Shown here in pieces: positions 49,811-62,400 of a DNA stretch of 64,000 nucleotides. Under the pieces are notes generated by a model. The model was not told the origin of the DNA. It made no database searches and saw nothing but the letters and a program-made list of their open reading frames with translations. Within the stretch, counting starts at the first letter, position 1. Each line of letters opens with the position of its first letter. Location of the stretch: NCBI RefSeq assembly GCF_014805625.2, contig NW_023998415.1, positions 1,136,974-1,200,973 on the forward strand. The letters run 5' to 3'. The stretch comes from Glossina fuscipes (lineage: Eukaryota; Arthropoda; Insecta; Diptera; Glossinidae). A program made the translations under genes and the position numbers.

Positions 49811-50372
49811 CATATTACAGTTAGGCAAAGTCGATCAGTAAATATTCTACATCTCTTCGCCTAACGCAACTCTTCATTTATTTTAACGACAAAATAATAA
49901 TAATTATACCCCTGTTCCCATATATCAGCATACTTTGCACGGAAGCCAATATATGGAAGGAGCGCAGAACGTCAACTGATTGCCGTGGTTCATATTTAGA
50001 TTCACTATTTTTTTATGTCACAAAGTAATAAAAATTTGTTTCGATTATCCTAGCAAGAGTTAGTTTTCATAACAGCCCTACTACGGGATAGAGTCGAAAA
50101 AATAGAAAAAATAGATCCAAATCGACTATACACAATCTGCATAGAAAATTACTGTTGCGGAGCAACTTTCATTATAAAATATTAAAAATAGAACCGTTTT
50201 GTCAGACAAAGATGGGTAGCCATCACATGGACACACATCAAATATGCAGATGGATAGACTGGCTTTAATCATTTCAGAAAAGATTTCGAATCAATCGGGA
50301 TTCTGAAATCTTAGTCTAGTTTAAACATCAGTGACATATCTATATTCCGCACAAACTTAATACATCCTATGC
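49811..50372 (+). repeat. Dispersed DINE-1/Helentron-like repeat, about 0.56 kb
   Basis: Starts ATTACAGTTAGGCAAAGTCG then ATCAGTAAATATTCTACATC and TCTTCGCCTAACGC. The 3' part has GATGGATAGACTGGC, ATCGGGATTCTGAAATC and CGCACAAACTTAATACATCC. The terminal hairpin is eroded. Internally shorter than the copy at 39861-40768. Confidence 0.58.
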
Positions 50373-50444
50373 GACAAACGGTATTTTCTTTATACGTTGC
50401 ACCCCTGAATATACTAAATTTGGGGATATAAACCAAAACATCGC

Positions 50445-50775
50445 TTAAGTAGAGAGTTGAAAAAAGTCTTGCCTCCTTTCATATTCTCGCACGAAAAGAT
50501 AAGCCAGATTTCCGCCCGTTTTCCTGAATCTTTCATGTAGTCTTCTTGTTCCGTTACATTGCGCCCTCAAATTCACTATATCTTTTGTTCGCCAAAATAC
50601 TGCAATTCTTGGGTAATATGCTTCATGATGTGGTAGGCCATGCTGTTAACAAAGTCAATTGCTGCTATTTTTGCCAGCTATCACTTGTGTAGTTCTTTAT
50701 CAAGCGTACTTGGTTTATTTCTGGGTTCATTTATGATACAAAGTATACATACCTGGAAGCAAAGGATTCCTGCAT
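50445..50775 (-). pseudogene. Unidentified decayed coding stretch
   Basis: The minus strand holds protein-like text in three frames: NPEINQVRLIKNYTSDSW near 50740-50690, then LAKIAAIDFVNSMAYHIMKH near 50680-50620, then from about 50640 to 50447 a frame of more than 55 open codons with RTKDIVNLRAQC, RRLHERFRKTGGNLAYLFV and REYERRQDFF. The composition (R, E, K, D and aromatic residues in balance) is unlike chance AT-rich translation. I do not recognise the family. It may be a dead transposon protein or a retrocopy. Confidence 0.4.
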
Positions 50776-50779
50776 CAAT

Positions 50780-51815
50780 GGCTAGGTATTAAACGTTTCG
50801 GGTAAACAGCTCTAAAGCTGTCCGGCAATGATTGAGGCTTACTCACGTCAGTGTCATCATCGCTTTTCAATCGTACCCCCTATGTCAGCAAGTGGTTATT
50901 ATATATCTCACCATATCACTTGCACCACAGATGGTGCGAAATGTAACAAATGTAACTTCTATAATTATATACAATCAATAATTATGACAGTGCCGTAGTT
51001 GATCTTTATTAAATTTGAAGATCGAACACCACAAGGAAGCTTTCTTTACAATTAAACGGAGCAAAGATCCATTCTCCCGGTATATCTCGTACACATTACA
51101 ATTTGCCGGCAACGCTTATATAACCGCAGAAAGTAGCAGCCGTCTGTACTAGGCGGCCTTATTTACCTAAGAGTTTCTATTAATTGTTGTTAAAAGTTAT
51201 GTATTGCCAGTATTCGCTACCTGAGCAGGAGTAACAAAAACAAATTTTAGATTGAAATATCACCAAACTCATTGGGTGTTATTGTCTCAACGACCTTTCA
51301 AAATAGATAAAGAAAATTGGCTTGCGTAAGATGGAAACGGTTAAAAAATAATAATAATAATAATAATAATAATCATGAAAACCTTTAACATATTTATAGA
51401 GGGTTAATTTTTTTAAACTTTGTCAACATAATTTATCGCCTTAAATGAAAGTTTGTTTGGAAATGTGTTTCGTCATTATTTATCTTTGACTTTTAAGATG
51501 CATACAACGCAGACAACCTTTTTTCGATGATAATGTTTACTTATATTATGTTAAATGTTTATTAACTTTGATGCATAATTATTATACTCCACGATTATAT
51601 TTGATTATTTGCTTTACAATGTATTATCAATTCACTGAACATCTTTAGGGGGCACATTTAACTTGTCATACCGTTTGTAACGTATTTCGCTTGACGAAGA
51701 AAAAGAAAAGAGAAAATATTCAAATAGGGAAAGAAAAAAGACTGATACTAAAATCTTCTTAGATATCCTCTTATCTCGTGTTAGACATGCATAGTCAGCA
51801 GAATTTCATTCAACA
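50780..51815. other. No gene recognised; AAT microsatellite
   Basis: AT-rich sequence with (AAT)9 at 51347-51373. Nothing recognised otherwise. Confidence 0.35.
51347..51373. repeat. (AAT)9 microsatellite
   Basis: Nine uninterrupted AAT units. The SINE tails at 14696 and 58312 are also ATT/AAT-rich, but no SINE body is visible beside this run. Confidence 0.85.
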
Positions 51816-51821
51816 TATACC

Positions 51822-52450
51822 ACTGTGTCCAAAAAGTAAGACCAATTTAAGATTATCTTTTTTAAATCTATTTATTACTCAAAATCTATTTTGTCGCCTT
51901 CAAAAAAAACCTCCTCAGATACTACATACTTATGCCAACGATTTTCCCAATCAACGAAACAGTTATTATAGTCGATTTCCGGAGTGAAGTTCAATGGGGT
52001 CAAAACGTTGTCCCCGCACTTTAGTAAATAGCCAGAAGTGATGCGGGGCGTCAGGTGAATACGGTGATTGTGGAACGATATTGGTTTAACTTCTAACAAA
52101 ATGGTCTCGAAGAAATAATACAGTGTGAGATGGCGCAATCTCGTTATGTAAAAGTTTGGAATTGCCTTTCCACAAATCCGGCTACTTATTGTAAATAACT
52201 TCACGCAAGCAACGCAAAACACTTAAATAAGATTCGTTGTTAACAGTTTGCGCCGGTGAAAGGAATTCATAGCGCACGACACGACGATAATCGAAGACTT
52301 AATATTACTTTGATTTCGAAACGACTTTGACACGGTCTTTTCGGTCTTGGCTCATCTTTTACACAATATTCGCTCGATCGATCGGTTGCTTCCGAGTCAT
52401 ATGCTTAGATACAAGTATCATCTGATTATGTAGATGTGGCTACGTGTTAC
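51822..52450 (-). mobile_element. 5'-truncated mariner, rosa-like, with 3' terminal repeat
   Basis: Minus-strand frames give, in order: DDTCI near 52415, YDSEATDRSSEYCVKDEPRP, RVVRYEFLSPAQTVNNESYL, HNEIAPSHTVLFLRDHF, VPQSPYSPDAPHHFWLF and a C-terminal WENRWHKYVVSEEVFFEGDK. Intact mariners have 'HDNAPSHT' and 'PYSPDLAPcDfwLF'; here the second catalytic aspartate (HNEIAPSHT) and the third (APHHFW) are lost, and there are several stops and frameshifts. The 3' terminal repeat CACTGTGTCCAAAAAGTAAG lies at 51823-51842. The N-terminal DNA-binding half is missing. It belongs to the same family as the remnant at 46065-46486. Confidence 0.85.
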
Positions 52451-52615
52451 CATTTGAGCTTCTTCTTAAGATTTCTTTTATAACCACTAACTCGACCCTT
52501 TTTTTAACAAATTGCCTTAGAAATCTTTCTCACTTAATCTTAGTGTCAACCGTTGGGTAAGAAAATTTCGGTTCAAACTATCTTACGTAATGTCGCTGTT
52601 AAATTTAGTCTTTCC

Positions 52616-52643
<28 letters not shown>
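52616..52643. repeat. (GA)14 microsatellite
   Basis: Uninterrupted AG dinucleotide run; it creates the RERERERE stretch of the frame at 52553-52738, which is therefore an artefact. Confidence 0.9.
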
Positions 52644-52647
<4 letters not shown>

Positions 52648-52776
52648 AAAGAATGAGATGAACAGAGAGACAGCACTTTTGCCTTTTAAACATACGCACA
52701 GTAACATTGAAACAGTAAAGTTAAATATGTACAATTAATAAACACATACTATCTACAAATGTATGTATATATCTAC

Positions 52777-52812
<36 letters not shown>

Positions 52813-53201
52813 GCTACTATATTTATGATAAAATTGTATAAATGCGTTAATATAAATATATGTGCATATAGACGTTTATACATGGACACGACATGTTACA
52901 CGGGCGCATTAAAATTAATGTTGCAAATTGTAAAACAAATATAAAGCGTATGGCAATGCTGCGAAATAAAAGCGACTTGTTTACATAAGCATACAAACAA
53001 TGAAAGACTATGGCTTTACACACTGCATCGCCATGGCAAAAACAACATTAATTTGTACATTATGTGCACAACAGAACAACGGCAACAACAGAATGAATAT
53101 ATGTACATTCATATGAATATACTATTGCTGGCATTCAGCATACGTATCTTCATACCAAATGAATATTTTTAACAGCTTTTCTACATATGTGTGGATTATA
53201 T

Positions 53202-53205
<4 letters not shown>

Positions 53206-53241
<36 letters not shown>
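53206..53241. repeat. (AT)18 microsatellite
   Basis: Uninterrupted AT dinucleotide run, the longest in the window. Confidence 0.9.
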
Positions 53242-53245
<4 letters not shown>

Positions 53246-56200
53246 CGTATAGTACATTATTTTACTGTTGTCGATTATTATCACGTAAATACGTTGTTGT
53301 TTTTGTTATTAAAAATGAACAGCAAAGACAATGGCAACAACAAAAACAATAACAATTTAGTCATAATAGAAATTTTTTGGATAAGATATTCTTACTCCCT
53401 TATACACCTAATTACCTATATATAAGAAGAATAATTGTGACAGATAGATAAACTGTATGCTAATGGCATACAATAATTATGTTTCGTTATCGTTAATATT
53501 CGTTCAGAGTATCGTTCAGAGATAAACGATATTGAAATTTCATTGAAATATTTTTTAATATGAAAGATATGAAAATGACTGAACAAGAAGGGAACCGCAA
53601 TGGCAGAATAACGATAATATATCGCGAACTAATTATCATTTCTATTAAGTAAGATAAAGAGAATTTAGTAACATTTAGCAAACAGTTTCATATCTCAGAT
53701 TATCCTAGTTAACGTTAAACGCTTTAAAACGTTTCCTCCTACCAATCCTTTTTGCTTTATACGAAGCTTATTCCTTCAAAAAAAAAAAAAAAAAAAAAAA
53801 TTGCAGCCTTCCTTCCGTACTAAAAGAATTTAAATTTTAATATTTTAACTTTACGCTTTATCTGTGAAATTTAAAAAAATTATCACATAAAAGTTTCGCG
53901 GTATATTCTTCTTGTCGTTGCATTTCTTGTGTTCTCCTTCATGAATCATTTAAGAAGTTTAAACTGATTGTGCAAATGCGATGTCCAAAAGCTTAGAGAT
54001 GGTTTACTTTGGTATTTTTTAGTAATATCATATTTACTTTTCCATTAATACTTATATCCAGCAATAGCAACAACATAAGCAGTAGCAGTACAAACAACGT
54101 TATACTTTATGCTTTTCTTCAGTGTTATTCCGTTTGTCACCGGATATACAGACTGATGATGTTTTATGCCCGACTTTGCCATATCTCGCCCGCTGTGAAA
54201 AGTACAATAATAACAACAGCGTAGCTTAGTACATATATTTATACTTCAAAACTTCTTAGCACAGGGGTAATGCATCATCATCTTAAGGATTAACACTATT
54301 TTGAAAATAGTCTTAGTGTGTTTGTTGTGCATAGAGGGTATAACAGGAAAAGTGACCAGAATAAGCTGAAAGTTGTAAACTTTTTTTTTTTTCTGTATTG
54401 CTTGCTGTCTCTTGCGAACTGCACACTAAAAATTGTTGCCGTAAAGTGTTAATAGAAATGGTAAAAATTCTTAATGTTGTTTTTGTTTCTCTTGCACAAA
54501 GTTGTTGCTGCTGCTACTTATGAATAATCTAAAAACTCAGTTTTTTATCTCCTTTTTGCTACTAAGCCATAAGTAAAATAAAAGGAAGGAAAGCATCTCC
54601 ATGAAAGAGCCGTTACCCTCACACTACAGTATAATAAAGTTATTTTATAAAGTAACTATCTTGGTCCTTCGAATGGAAGCTTTATTTCTGCCTCCTTTCT
54701 CTTATTATATTATCACAATTATAGTTTACAATTTTGTAATTGTGGATAAGTACTGCTTGATGCTTTTACTAGTGCAAATGCTTGTGATTTCTTTTGCCTT
54801 TCCTCCATCCTCCATCCATTGCTTTCTCTATTTTTTGGAGCATCTCTTTCAATGATAATCTCTCAAATTCATGGTTGAAAATAATTTTACTATAAGAGAA
54901 AATTTCATATTACTAATGGCGTTCGCATTGAAATTTTTCTAGGTTATATTTGTCAAAGTGCATATTAGAGACATCAATTCAATAAAAATCTTTTCACGTA
55001 ATATAAGCTGTTTTTCACGGAAACGAATATCACGCAAAGATAAAGCATACACCAATTTGTTTTTTAGATGAGTATAGGTTCTTTAGTCCTCTTCTTGTTT
55101 TTTTTTTATTACAACTCCCCTTAAGATGTTTCGAAAGAAGTCATTTCAAATTTGAACTCTGGTTTTCAAATTGCTACCCGAAAGAGGTGGGGAGAAAAGT
55201 AGGCACAGTGAGATATGTTTGTCCGATCGATCAGTGTTAGGTTTTTACCTGCGCCTACAATTTACCTTAATGTTATGCTCTCACTATAACCACGATCAAA
55301 GCAATCGTAATGAAAGTACGGTCTATCACATTGAGGATTGAAAGGGATATCCCGATTTGATAATTGAGCGACTTAACTACTTAACCATAACGCAGGCCGG
55401 GATATATCAGAATATGAAATAAAATTGTCCAGAACTCCCGCTTAAGGGAACATCTATTGTAACAACAATTTCGTAGACCAATTTTACTTAATTTCGCTTT
55501 TCTCGGGTTAGCGATCGATAAGATATATATTAGTAGCTATTTCAATTTTGACTGAAGTACTTGTATTTAACTTATCTATTACTCGTCTATTTACATTCAA
55601 AACTTCATCTTCTAGGAAATCCAGAAAAGTAATTAGCTATATATGCGCCTACTTAATATGGTATACCCGAAAAAGAACGTAAATAAAAACTGAATAAAAA
55701 AAGTTTTTCGTTAGTATTTCAAATAATACTTATAAATCCATTCATTAAGTTATTTGCTGTGAAGGACACGTTTTTTCATCTCTGGTGTTTGATTTCTATT
55801 ATATAATCTTTTTGTTCGCCCTATCCTGGCGTTCTAACCTGTCACTGGTCATAAGATCTTAGGATTTCTTGTCATAGTTGTTGTTGTGGTTCTTAGTCTT
55901 ATTCTGAGCAACATCATAAAGACGTCACAAGTCACAATGCAATGGCAAGCAAACATCAAATTGATTTTGGAACTTCTTATGACTTTTTTGTATTCAAGGA
56001 GCTAATCACAAATTTGTAATCATTTGTTGAACAAGTCACTAAGAATTTTTCCCACTAGGACTTAGTACAGTACACAATAACTTAAAAAGAGAATTGAAAA
56101 GAAAAAATATTTGCAATATTTTTATATGATTTTGTGACAAAAAGGGAAAACGACGAAGCATATATAAAAATTTAATTAAAATGCTTGCGAGAATCAAAGT

Positions 56201-57002
56201 CGGGTCTCGTTTTGGTCCTACACTGCAGGTTAAGTGTATTTTTACATAAAGTAATATTAGTGAAAACACATTTAGAATGCGACTCTGACGACCGTGACAG
56301 GCATATAAATCTTATTGTTCTTATTCAGCTGACTGATAATTTCGAAAGAGATTTGGAAATTGTCCGGTAACGTTGCCAATAGAGTTCAAGTATGTGCTAT
56401 CCGTTCTATCGTTCTTCTGGCCTTAACTTTCAACAAGAACGTACGTGCGCTCGCATTAAAGTCCGTACAACGGTCAAGTAACTCAGTAGTACTCGCAAAA
56501 GTATATGATAGCATAACGAAACGCATGTTAATATGAATAAAATTTGATGAAACAGCATTTTATATTTTTAATCCGGTAACGTAGAAAATTAAATAATTGT
56601 ATTGTTAACACAGTATTATTTAAGATTGTTTGAGCTATTTTTTTTTAAACCGGTTAATAAGCTTGGAAGTATCATGTTTATTGTATGCTAACGGTGATAA
56701 ACCATAAGAGAAAGCGGCTGTGTAGCCCCGCAAATATCAATGTTCTTACAAGGATCTTTGGAATACTTGCCGAATGCTATCGTAGCAGAGGTGGAAGAAT
56801 TGGCAAAGTTTATTGCGTGAAATCTTATGCAATTCACTTTCCAATGAACAGCGACTGATTAAGAATGCGTTGAAAACGACATTGTATGGTCCTTTCCGTT
56901 CTTGTTGTTGCCCAAAATAATTACTGTATTCATTACAATATTCAAATAATTTCCCATTGGGTAAAGAACAATTCGTTGATTGGATCCAAACTTTTTTTAG
57001 TA

Positions 57003-57318
57003 CTGTAAAAGCTCTTTATTGGCGGGTTATATATTCCATAAATATGCCGCGAATACAGAAGCCATTAATACGGAACGGTAAGTTATATGGGATTATAGAG
57101 GATACGTTCTTAGGTGAGAAAATAAAAAAAAAATCAAATATATAAAAAAATACTTTATTCATTGAGTAATAAGGTTGCTTTCTTTCTGTTTATTTACATT
57201 CTAAAAAGGACCGATTGCGGAAATTTATAGCCCCGAATATAGGAATTGGGTCGCATTTTTTCAATCCGCGAATATTGAAAAAGCGAATGAAGGAAGCGCG
57301 AATAACAAGCTTTTACTG
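57003..57318. mobile_element. pogo/Tigger-like MITE, 316 bp
   Basis: The left end reads CTGTAAAAGCTCTTTATTGG and the inverse of the right end reads CAGTAAAAGCTTGTTATTCG; the two stay similar for several tens of bases (GCGGGTTAT.../GCGCTTCC..., then ATATGCCGCG/ATATTCGCGG). TA flanks both sides (57001-57002 and 57319-57320), matching the TA target-site duplication of Tc1/mariner/pogo elements. The Tigger-like character rests on the CAGTAAAAG start and the TTCGCG-rich subterminal sequence. The centre is AT-rich without a transposase, so it is non-autonomous. The 62-residue frame at 56957-57145 is chance. Confidence 0.68.
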
Positions 57319-58311
57319 TATTATACTTTTTGGCTCACGGATCGTATGAGTGCATAAGAAATAATTATTTAATGCTCTGCAATCGATCATCACACAAATA
57401 CATTTGCAAAAATGCTTTTGCAGGTTAATTACACCCGTGAATTCCAACGAAATCCACTTTTTTGAAACTTTTTTTGTCTATAATGTTATGATGGGTATTA
57501 CTGTCATGTTGTTTATAGTAATTAATTAGAGAAATGTGAACCAAACTCTGCTCTATAATGCTTACTTCTTTCTAGCATCATGACGTTTTATATTATTTTC
57601 TTGGAAAAATTATCTAGCTTTCTAGCAGCACTTTTTTACCATAGAGAGTTTTTGACGTCAGCATATTTAACATAGGGGTCTAGTGGTCGACTTACGACAT
57701 GTAGGCGTATCTAGAAAAAGTTGCTTCCTATGAAAGAAATTCTTGTGAAATCAAACAAATGACATCCAAACCAAAAACATTATAGTCAGGCATGGTCGGC
57801 CATTAAATTCTTTACACTACTTCGACTAATACAATTACTTCTTCGTTTCCGTAATAATACACCAAAAATTGTACGTTACTTTATATGAAGGCATACTTTT
57901 GATAAGAGCATTCATAATAAAGCATGTCCAAAACGTCAACTGACCCGATTCAAATTTAACAAACTTAATTTGCTTATTACTTCTGTCATAAAATGTTGCA
58001 AATTAGAATTTTCTACCATATTTTTGATGCGAATCGCTATATATTACGAAGTCTAAAACACAGACCTATGCAATACAAGTTTCCTAAGATTGATTTTTGT
58101 GTCAAATTGCTACGGGAGACCAATTTATATCATAAAATATTCAAAATTAATCCTAAGAAGCGGATACAAGGACTGTCTATTTTTTATCACAAAATATTGA
58201 AAACCCAAACGTTCTGGCGTATAAGAATTTATTTTGCTTAATAACACTTATAAGCAGTCGTATGCAAAAAATAAATCTACTTGTTATAAATTTGATACAA
58301 TTATATTGTAT

Positions 58312-58490
58312 ATCTATTATTATTATTATTATTAATTTCGCCAGAGAAATAAATTGTAAGACTAAACTCTTAAAAGCACTAGCATCTAAGACTATCGACT
58401 TTTATTAAAAACTCTACCGCACTTGAGATTCGAACCCACGACCATTGACTTGCTAGTCGAAATTCCTCGCCTTTGGCTACTCAGGCGGAT
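58312..58490 (-). mobile_element. tRNA-derived SINE, copy 3, with TAA tail
   Basis: Best copy for the B box: the minus strand reads GTGGGTTCGAATCTCAAG. The head reads CCGCCTGAGTAGCCAAAGGC and then GACTAGCAAGTC at the anticodon-arm position, with loop CTAGCAA. The overall look is that of a class II (Ser/Leu-like) tRNA head; that is an impression, not a fold. The tail on the left is (ATT)n at 58316-58334. Nested in the dispersed repeat at 57771-59427. Confidence 0.75.
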
Positions 58491-58499
58491 AATGTATAT

Positions 58500-58965
58500 C
58501 TAATGAAGCAATTTTCTACATAAAATATTGTTATGAAATTCGCTTTTACTAAGACACAGTCCGTATCACTGGATCGCGGATATTTTGTACAAGAGAAATA
58601 CACTTCAAAGTTCTTTTATTTACAATTATATTTCTTTTAATGTAGGATTATTTACAAATTATTTTTGTCAACACTTTCGACTGCTTAACGCAACTATTCT
58701 TTTTCTACTCTCCTGTCTTTCACAAATATTCTATTTACATACATTTTTGCCATCATATTACTAGCACCTAATTTTATGACTTGATTTTTAATTCGTTAAC
58801 CTGCTTTTGTTGGTAACCGTTTTCATCGGCCTGCAGCTGCATGACGCGCCTGCGAATATGCACTTTGCTTTTACCTTTCTACTTTTCCGATAATCGCTTT
58901 CATCGGTCTGCAACTGCATGACGCCTCGCGAATGTACATTTGGTTGTAGAAAATGACTAGATTTG
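58500..58965. repeat. Unidentified insertion with a 77-bp tandem duplication
   Basis: TTTCATCGGCCTGCAGCTGC then ATGACGCGCCTGCGAATATG (58820-58860) recurs as TTTCATCGGTCTGCAACTGC then ATGACGCCTCGCGAATG about 77 bases later (58898-58935). The block near 58585-58640 (AAGAGAAATACACTTCAAAG, TTCTTTTATTTACAATTA) resembles 31695-31755. This is compatible with a piece of an LTR or UTR of a retroelement, but that is a guess. Confidence 0.4.
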
Positions 58966-59429
58966 GGATTTCCGTAACGATATCAGAAACCGGACATGCT
59001 TCCATATGAAGGCTGGCTTAGTCTCCATAATAACCTTTATATGATGGGCCGTCCAAAAAAACACCTGTTCGGTGATATTAATTTCTATGCCATATCATTA
59101 CTATGGACTAATTTCCACCATGATACATTGAAAATTACATTTGTGTCATGTATGAAGCGAGCGATTAAGATAGCGGTCCTATCAATTGTATTTGTGCTTG
59201 TACCAAAGTAAGTCAGTGTTATTTCTTAAAAATATATTTTGAAAAGTTGCGACTTCTAGATTGAACACGAGATCAGACATCAAAGGGACTGGAAGGCGGA
59301 CAAGCTAAGATCGATTCAGAAAATGATTCTGAATTGATCACTATAATGTAAGCTGCATCTTTCTTAAGTCATTTCTCGTGGTGTATACATCACATAAACG
59401 CAGAAACCTAATAGGGGGTATAACCGCTA

Positions 59430-62400
59430 AAAGTAGATGGTTATAAAATTTACAATGAATATCGTAGAGTTACACTATAAGATATTAAATGTTTAAATAA
59501 ATCCCAAAGCAATCGTACACTTTATACTATAACTAAAGAAATAAAGCAAACAGATAATGTACTATTAAATGTTAGTATAATTTTATGGAGAGAGAAAAAA
59601 GAAAAATACAAAGTTTTCTTGAAACTGACGTATGCGATAACTTTAATTGAACGAATTGGATAATTAGGGTATCATTTATGTGCGAAACGTAATATTATAT
59701 CAGCTTATAAAATACCTCATCAAATGGAAAAAAAAAAAACATTATTCCTTAATCTGACTTTTGTCTGTGGAATGAATCTGATATCATGTATATGCGATAT
59801 TGGAAAGGGCTAAAGAGCGGACCGCACGGAAAGAGATGTATGCATAAGGGTGGACAGATATATGAAAGAGGCCGAAAAGTAGACAAAGATGAGACTTGTA
59901 ACCGGCTATAGTATTTATATAGTATACAATAACAGACATTGCTTAATTAGTTTTCTTTATTCTGCTCTATTTTGATTTGATATTTGATTTAAGTTAATTT
60001 CTTTTGCGTTATATCAGCTAAACTGGGGCAGAGCAAAATTCAAATAAGTCTCTAACTCTATAATTTTGCAAATTTTATTGTCAAGTGACAAAGATGATGA
60101 CAAGCCAATATTCCTTTACGACAATTGACAGATGACACTGCTGGAATACGGCTGTTAGTCGAATGAATGAGCCATTTGTGGCTTTTTGTAACTGTGCCCA
60201 ATATCTTACGATATGTCCAATACCAATTTTGATTAAAAACACAACAACGACTTTCAGCAATTAAAGCTCGCAACAAGAATCGATATCATGCTGCATTCAT
60301 ATATTTGAAAAGTTTCCAACAAGATATCAAAATAATGTTTCATTTCAACCAAGGGATGAAGAATAAATTTTGTCATAGGCATTTGTATGCGATAATGGTA
60401 TAAACTTGAAGTCCCATAAAATTTTAGCGCTTAAGAAATTCCCCTTCGTGTAGATCCGCCAAGTTTTTACGTGTGGGCACATTAAAGTGACTGGGACAAA
60501 ATTCATTTTCTACATTTTAGCCCACATCATTATAAACTTTTCTTAAAAAAAAAATTGTTTAATATATATTTTTTAGTTTATAATCAATTATAATTCGAAT
60601 TACCAAGTTTTTAAGAAACTCATTAAGTTGAAGTCTGCAAATGCCTCTTCCCAGTTAGCTTTGTAAAAACCATTATCCGCCCTAAAATCGTTTCTTTAAT
60701 TTCCAAATCAAAAGGATTGTTAGGAGAAGATAATCCGTCATTTGGTCAGACGGGTAGATCGACAGATGAACAAAGAGACGTGCTTAGATTCACTTCGAAT
60801 CTGATACTCGTCACCTCGAATCTGACACTGCTTACGCCTTATGGCATTTACCAACGTAAGTGGCTTATCGAGTAAGAAACATTTTAAATACATATAAATT
60901 TGTTACTCAATGACTTAATTTTTTACATTCATTCACGCTCAATTATAGGTAGAAAAATAGATCATTTTGAGTGTATTATTAAAACAATTGCTGGAATTAA
61001 TTAACGATTATTAATAATATTTTTAAAGCTTCTTAAACTCAAACCCCAAAAAGGGGTTTACTTAACAGAAATGAAAATTTTCGTTTATAAATGAGTGTTT
61101 GCATAAGTGCTCTGCTAAATATTAGGTATATTATATACAGAAACGTCGCAATATGTAATCAAGGATTGAGTAAATATTTCTTTCTTCTTCGTAAATGTTT
61201 CAATCATAATCAAATAGTTTTTTCAGTCTTTTTATACCTCCGTAGCAAAAGGCAGTTTGAGTTATTATTAATTATTATTTCACCAGACCAAACTTGCGGT
61301 TATAATCGTCATTGTGACAATGATCAAGTAGGGAGAATTTTTATAATTTCGATTAAATTATTGCTTGTTTTCACTCGTCTGTTTCCTGCCTGTCTGTTTT
61401 TTTCTTTTCTTAACTGAACGGCGCCGAATAGCGTTTTAATTATAGCTGTGCCTTTTGCCATTCACTATCTTAAGACAAGCCCACTTAGTTTTAAAGGCTT
61501 GCTCTTAATGTGGCAGAGTAAACAAAACGAAAATAATGATAAGTTCGTTGGTGATGATGACGATAATAAAGTAGAATGTCGCGGATAAACCATAAAGGCT
61601 AAAAAAATCATAAAACCACTAATAAATTTCCTCTTGTTAAGAAAACATTATATAAATTACAGTTCTTAACGAAATTCAAGTACACAGTCATCAGCAAACA
61701 CCAGTATGTGCCTCCTCAAAGACCTGTAAATATAACATATATTCCTAAGTGTAGTATAAGCAAAAGTAATCAGTTATAATAACAAACACTTGCACATGGA
61801 TAGAAATGGTACTCAAAGCTAACGTCTATCAACACTTTAAGCCGCCATTCAAGAGATACTTGATTTCTTTCTTTTAAAAATAGAGAGCGATACGTTGATT
61901 GGTGCTGTTCGGTTATCTGCAAACAATTTTAAATGAGATTTTCCTGTTGTAATATTTACTTTTTCCTGCTGTTTGAAATGTTAGACATTACGCAAACACC
62001 CACCCATTCAACATCGCGCACTTTATTTATTGCAAGTGAAATTAGTCAAACTTCTCGCCCACAACTCGACAAACGGAGTATTTTTCTACACGTTGTTTTC
62101 AATGCTTGGATTTTCTATAGCGACTTTAATTGCTTACGACTTTCTCGTAGCTTTACTCGCTTAGCTGCTCTAATGATTCGAGCTCATTTATCTTTGTTCT
62201 TCCTTTTCCCCGCTCCATGCATTCGATTTCGTTAAAATTTTGTCCATATATGCCTTTGCCCTCCATAGGATGTGTTTGGCTTATTACAGTATTGAGACTA
62301 ACAATAACTAATGAATGAAAAAAAATGTAAGAAAAATAACATTACTTGAAAATATTTTAGGTTTCCATCTTAGCAGTGTGACTTTTTTCAATGATCTGCT

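Larger units (their letters stand above)
52455..56995. other. No gene recognised; GA and AT microsatellites
   Basis: (GA)n at 52616-52643, (AT)n at 52776-52812 and 53206-53241, and a poly-A at 53779-53800. CAA/AAC-rich sequence lies at 53040-53090 and 53330-53355. The short frames have no domains. Confidence 0.4.
57771..59427 (+). repeat. Dispersed DINE-1/Helentron-like repeat with nested insertions
   Basis: Starts AACATTATAGTCAGGCATGG then TCGGCCATTAAATTCTTTAC and ACTACTTCGAC. The 3' part has GACATCAAAGGGACTGGAAG, TAAGATCGATTCAG, AATGATTCTGAATTGATCAC and ends near CCTAATAGGGGGTATAAC. The interval 58312-58960 does not fit the family and holds a SINE and a second unrelated segment; without it the element would be about 1 kb, like the copy at 30286. 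Confidence 0.57.

Noticed and set aside
52553..52738. Frame with an RERERERE stretch
   Set aside because: The stretch is the (GA)n microsatellite translated.
58400..58490. Intact tRNA gene in SINE copy 3
   Set aside because: The A and B boxes are present but the arms do not pair properly and the unit recurs three times with the same non-tRNA body, so it is a SINE.
60058..60276. 72-residue minus-strand frame with many C, W and H residues
   Set aside because: No spacing fits a zinc finger and no homology is recognised; not supported as a gene.
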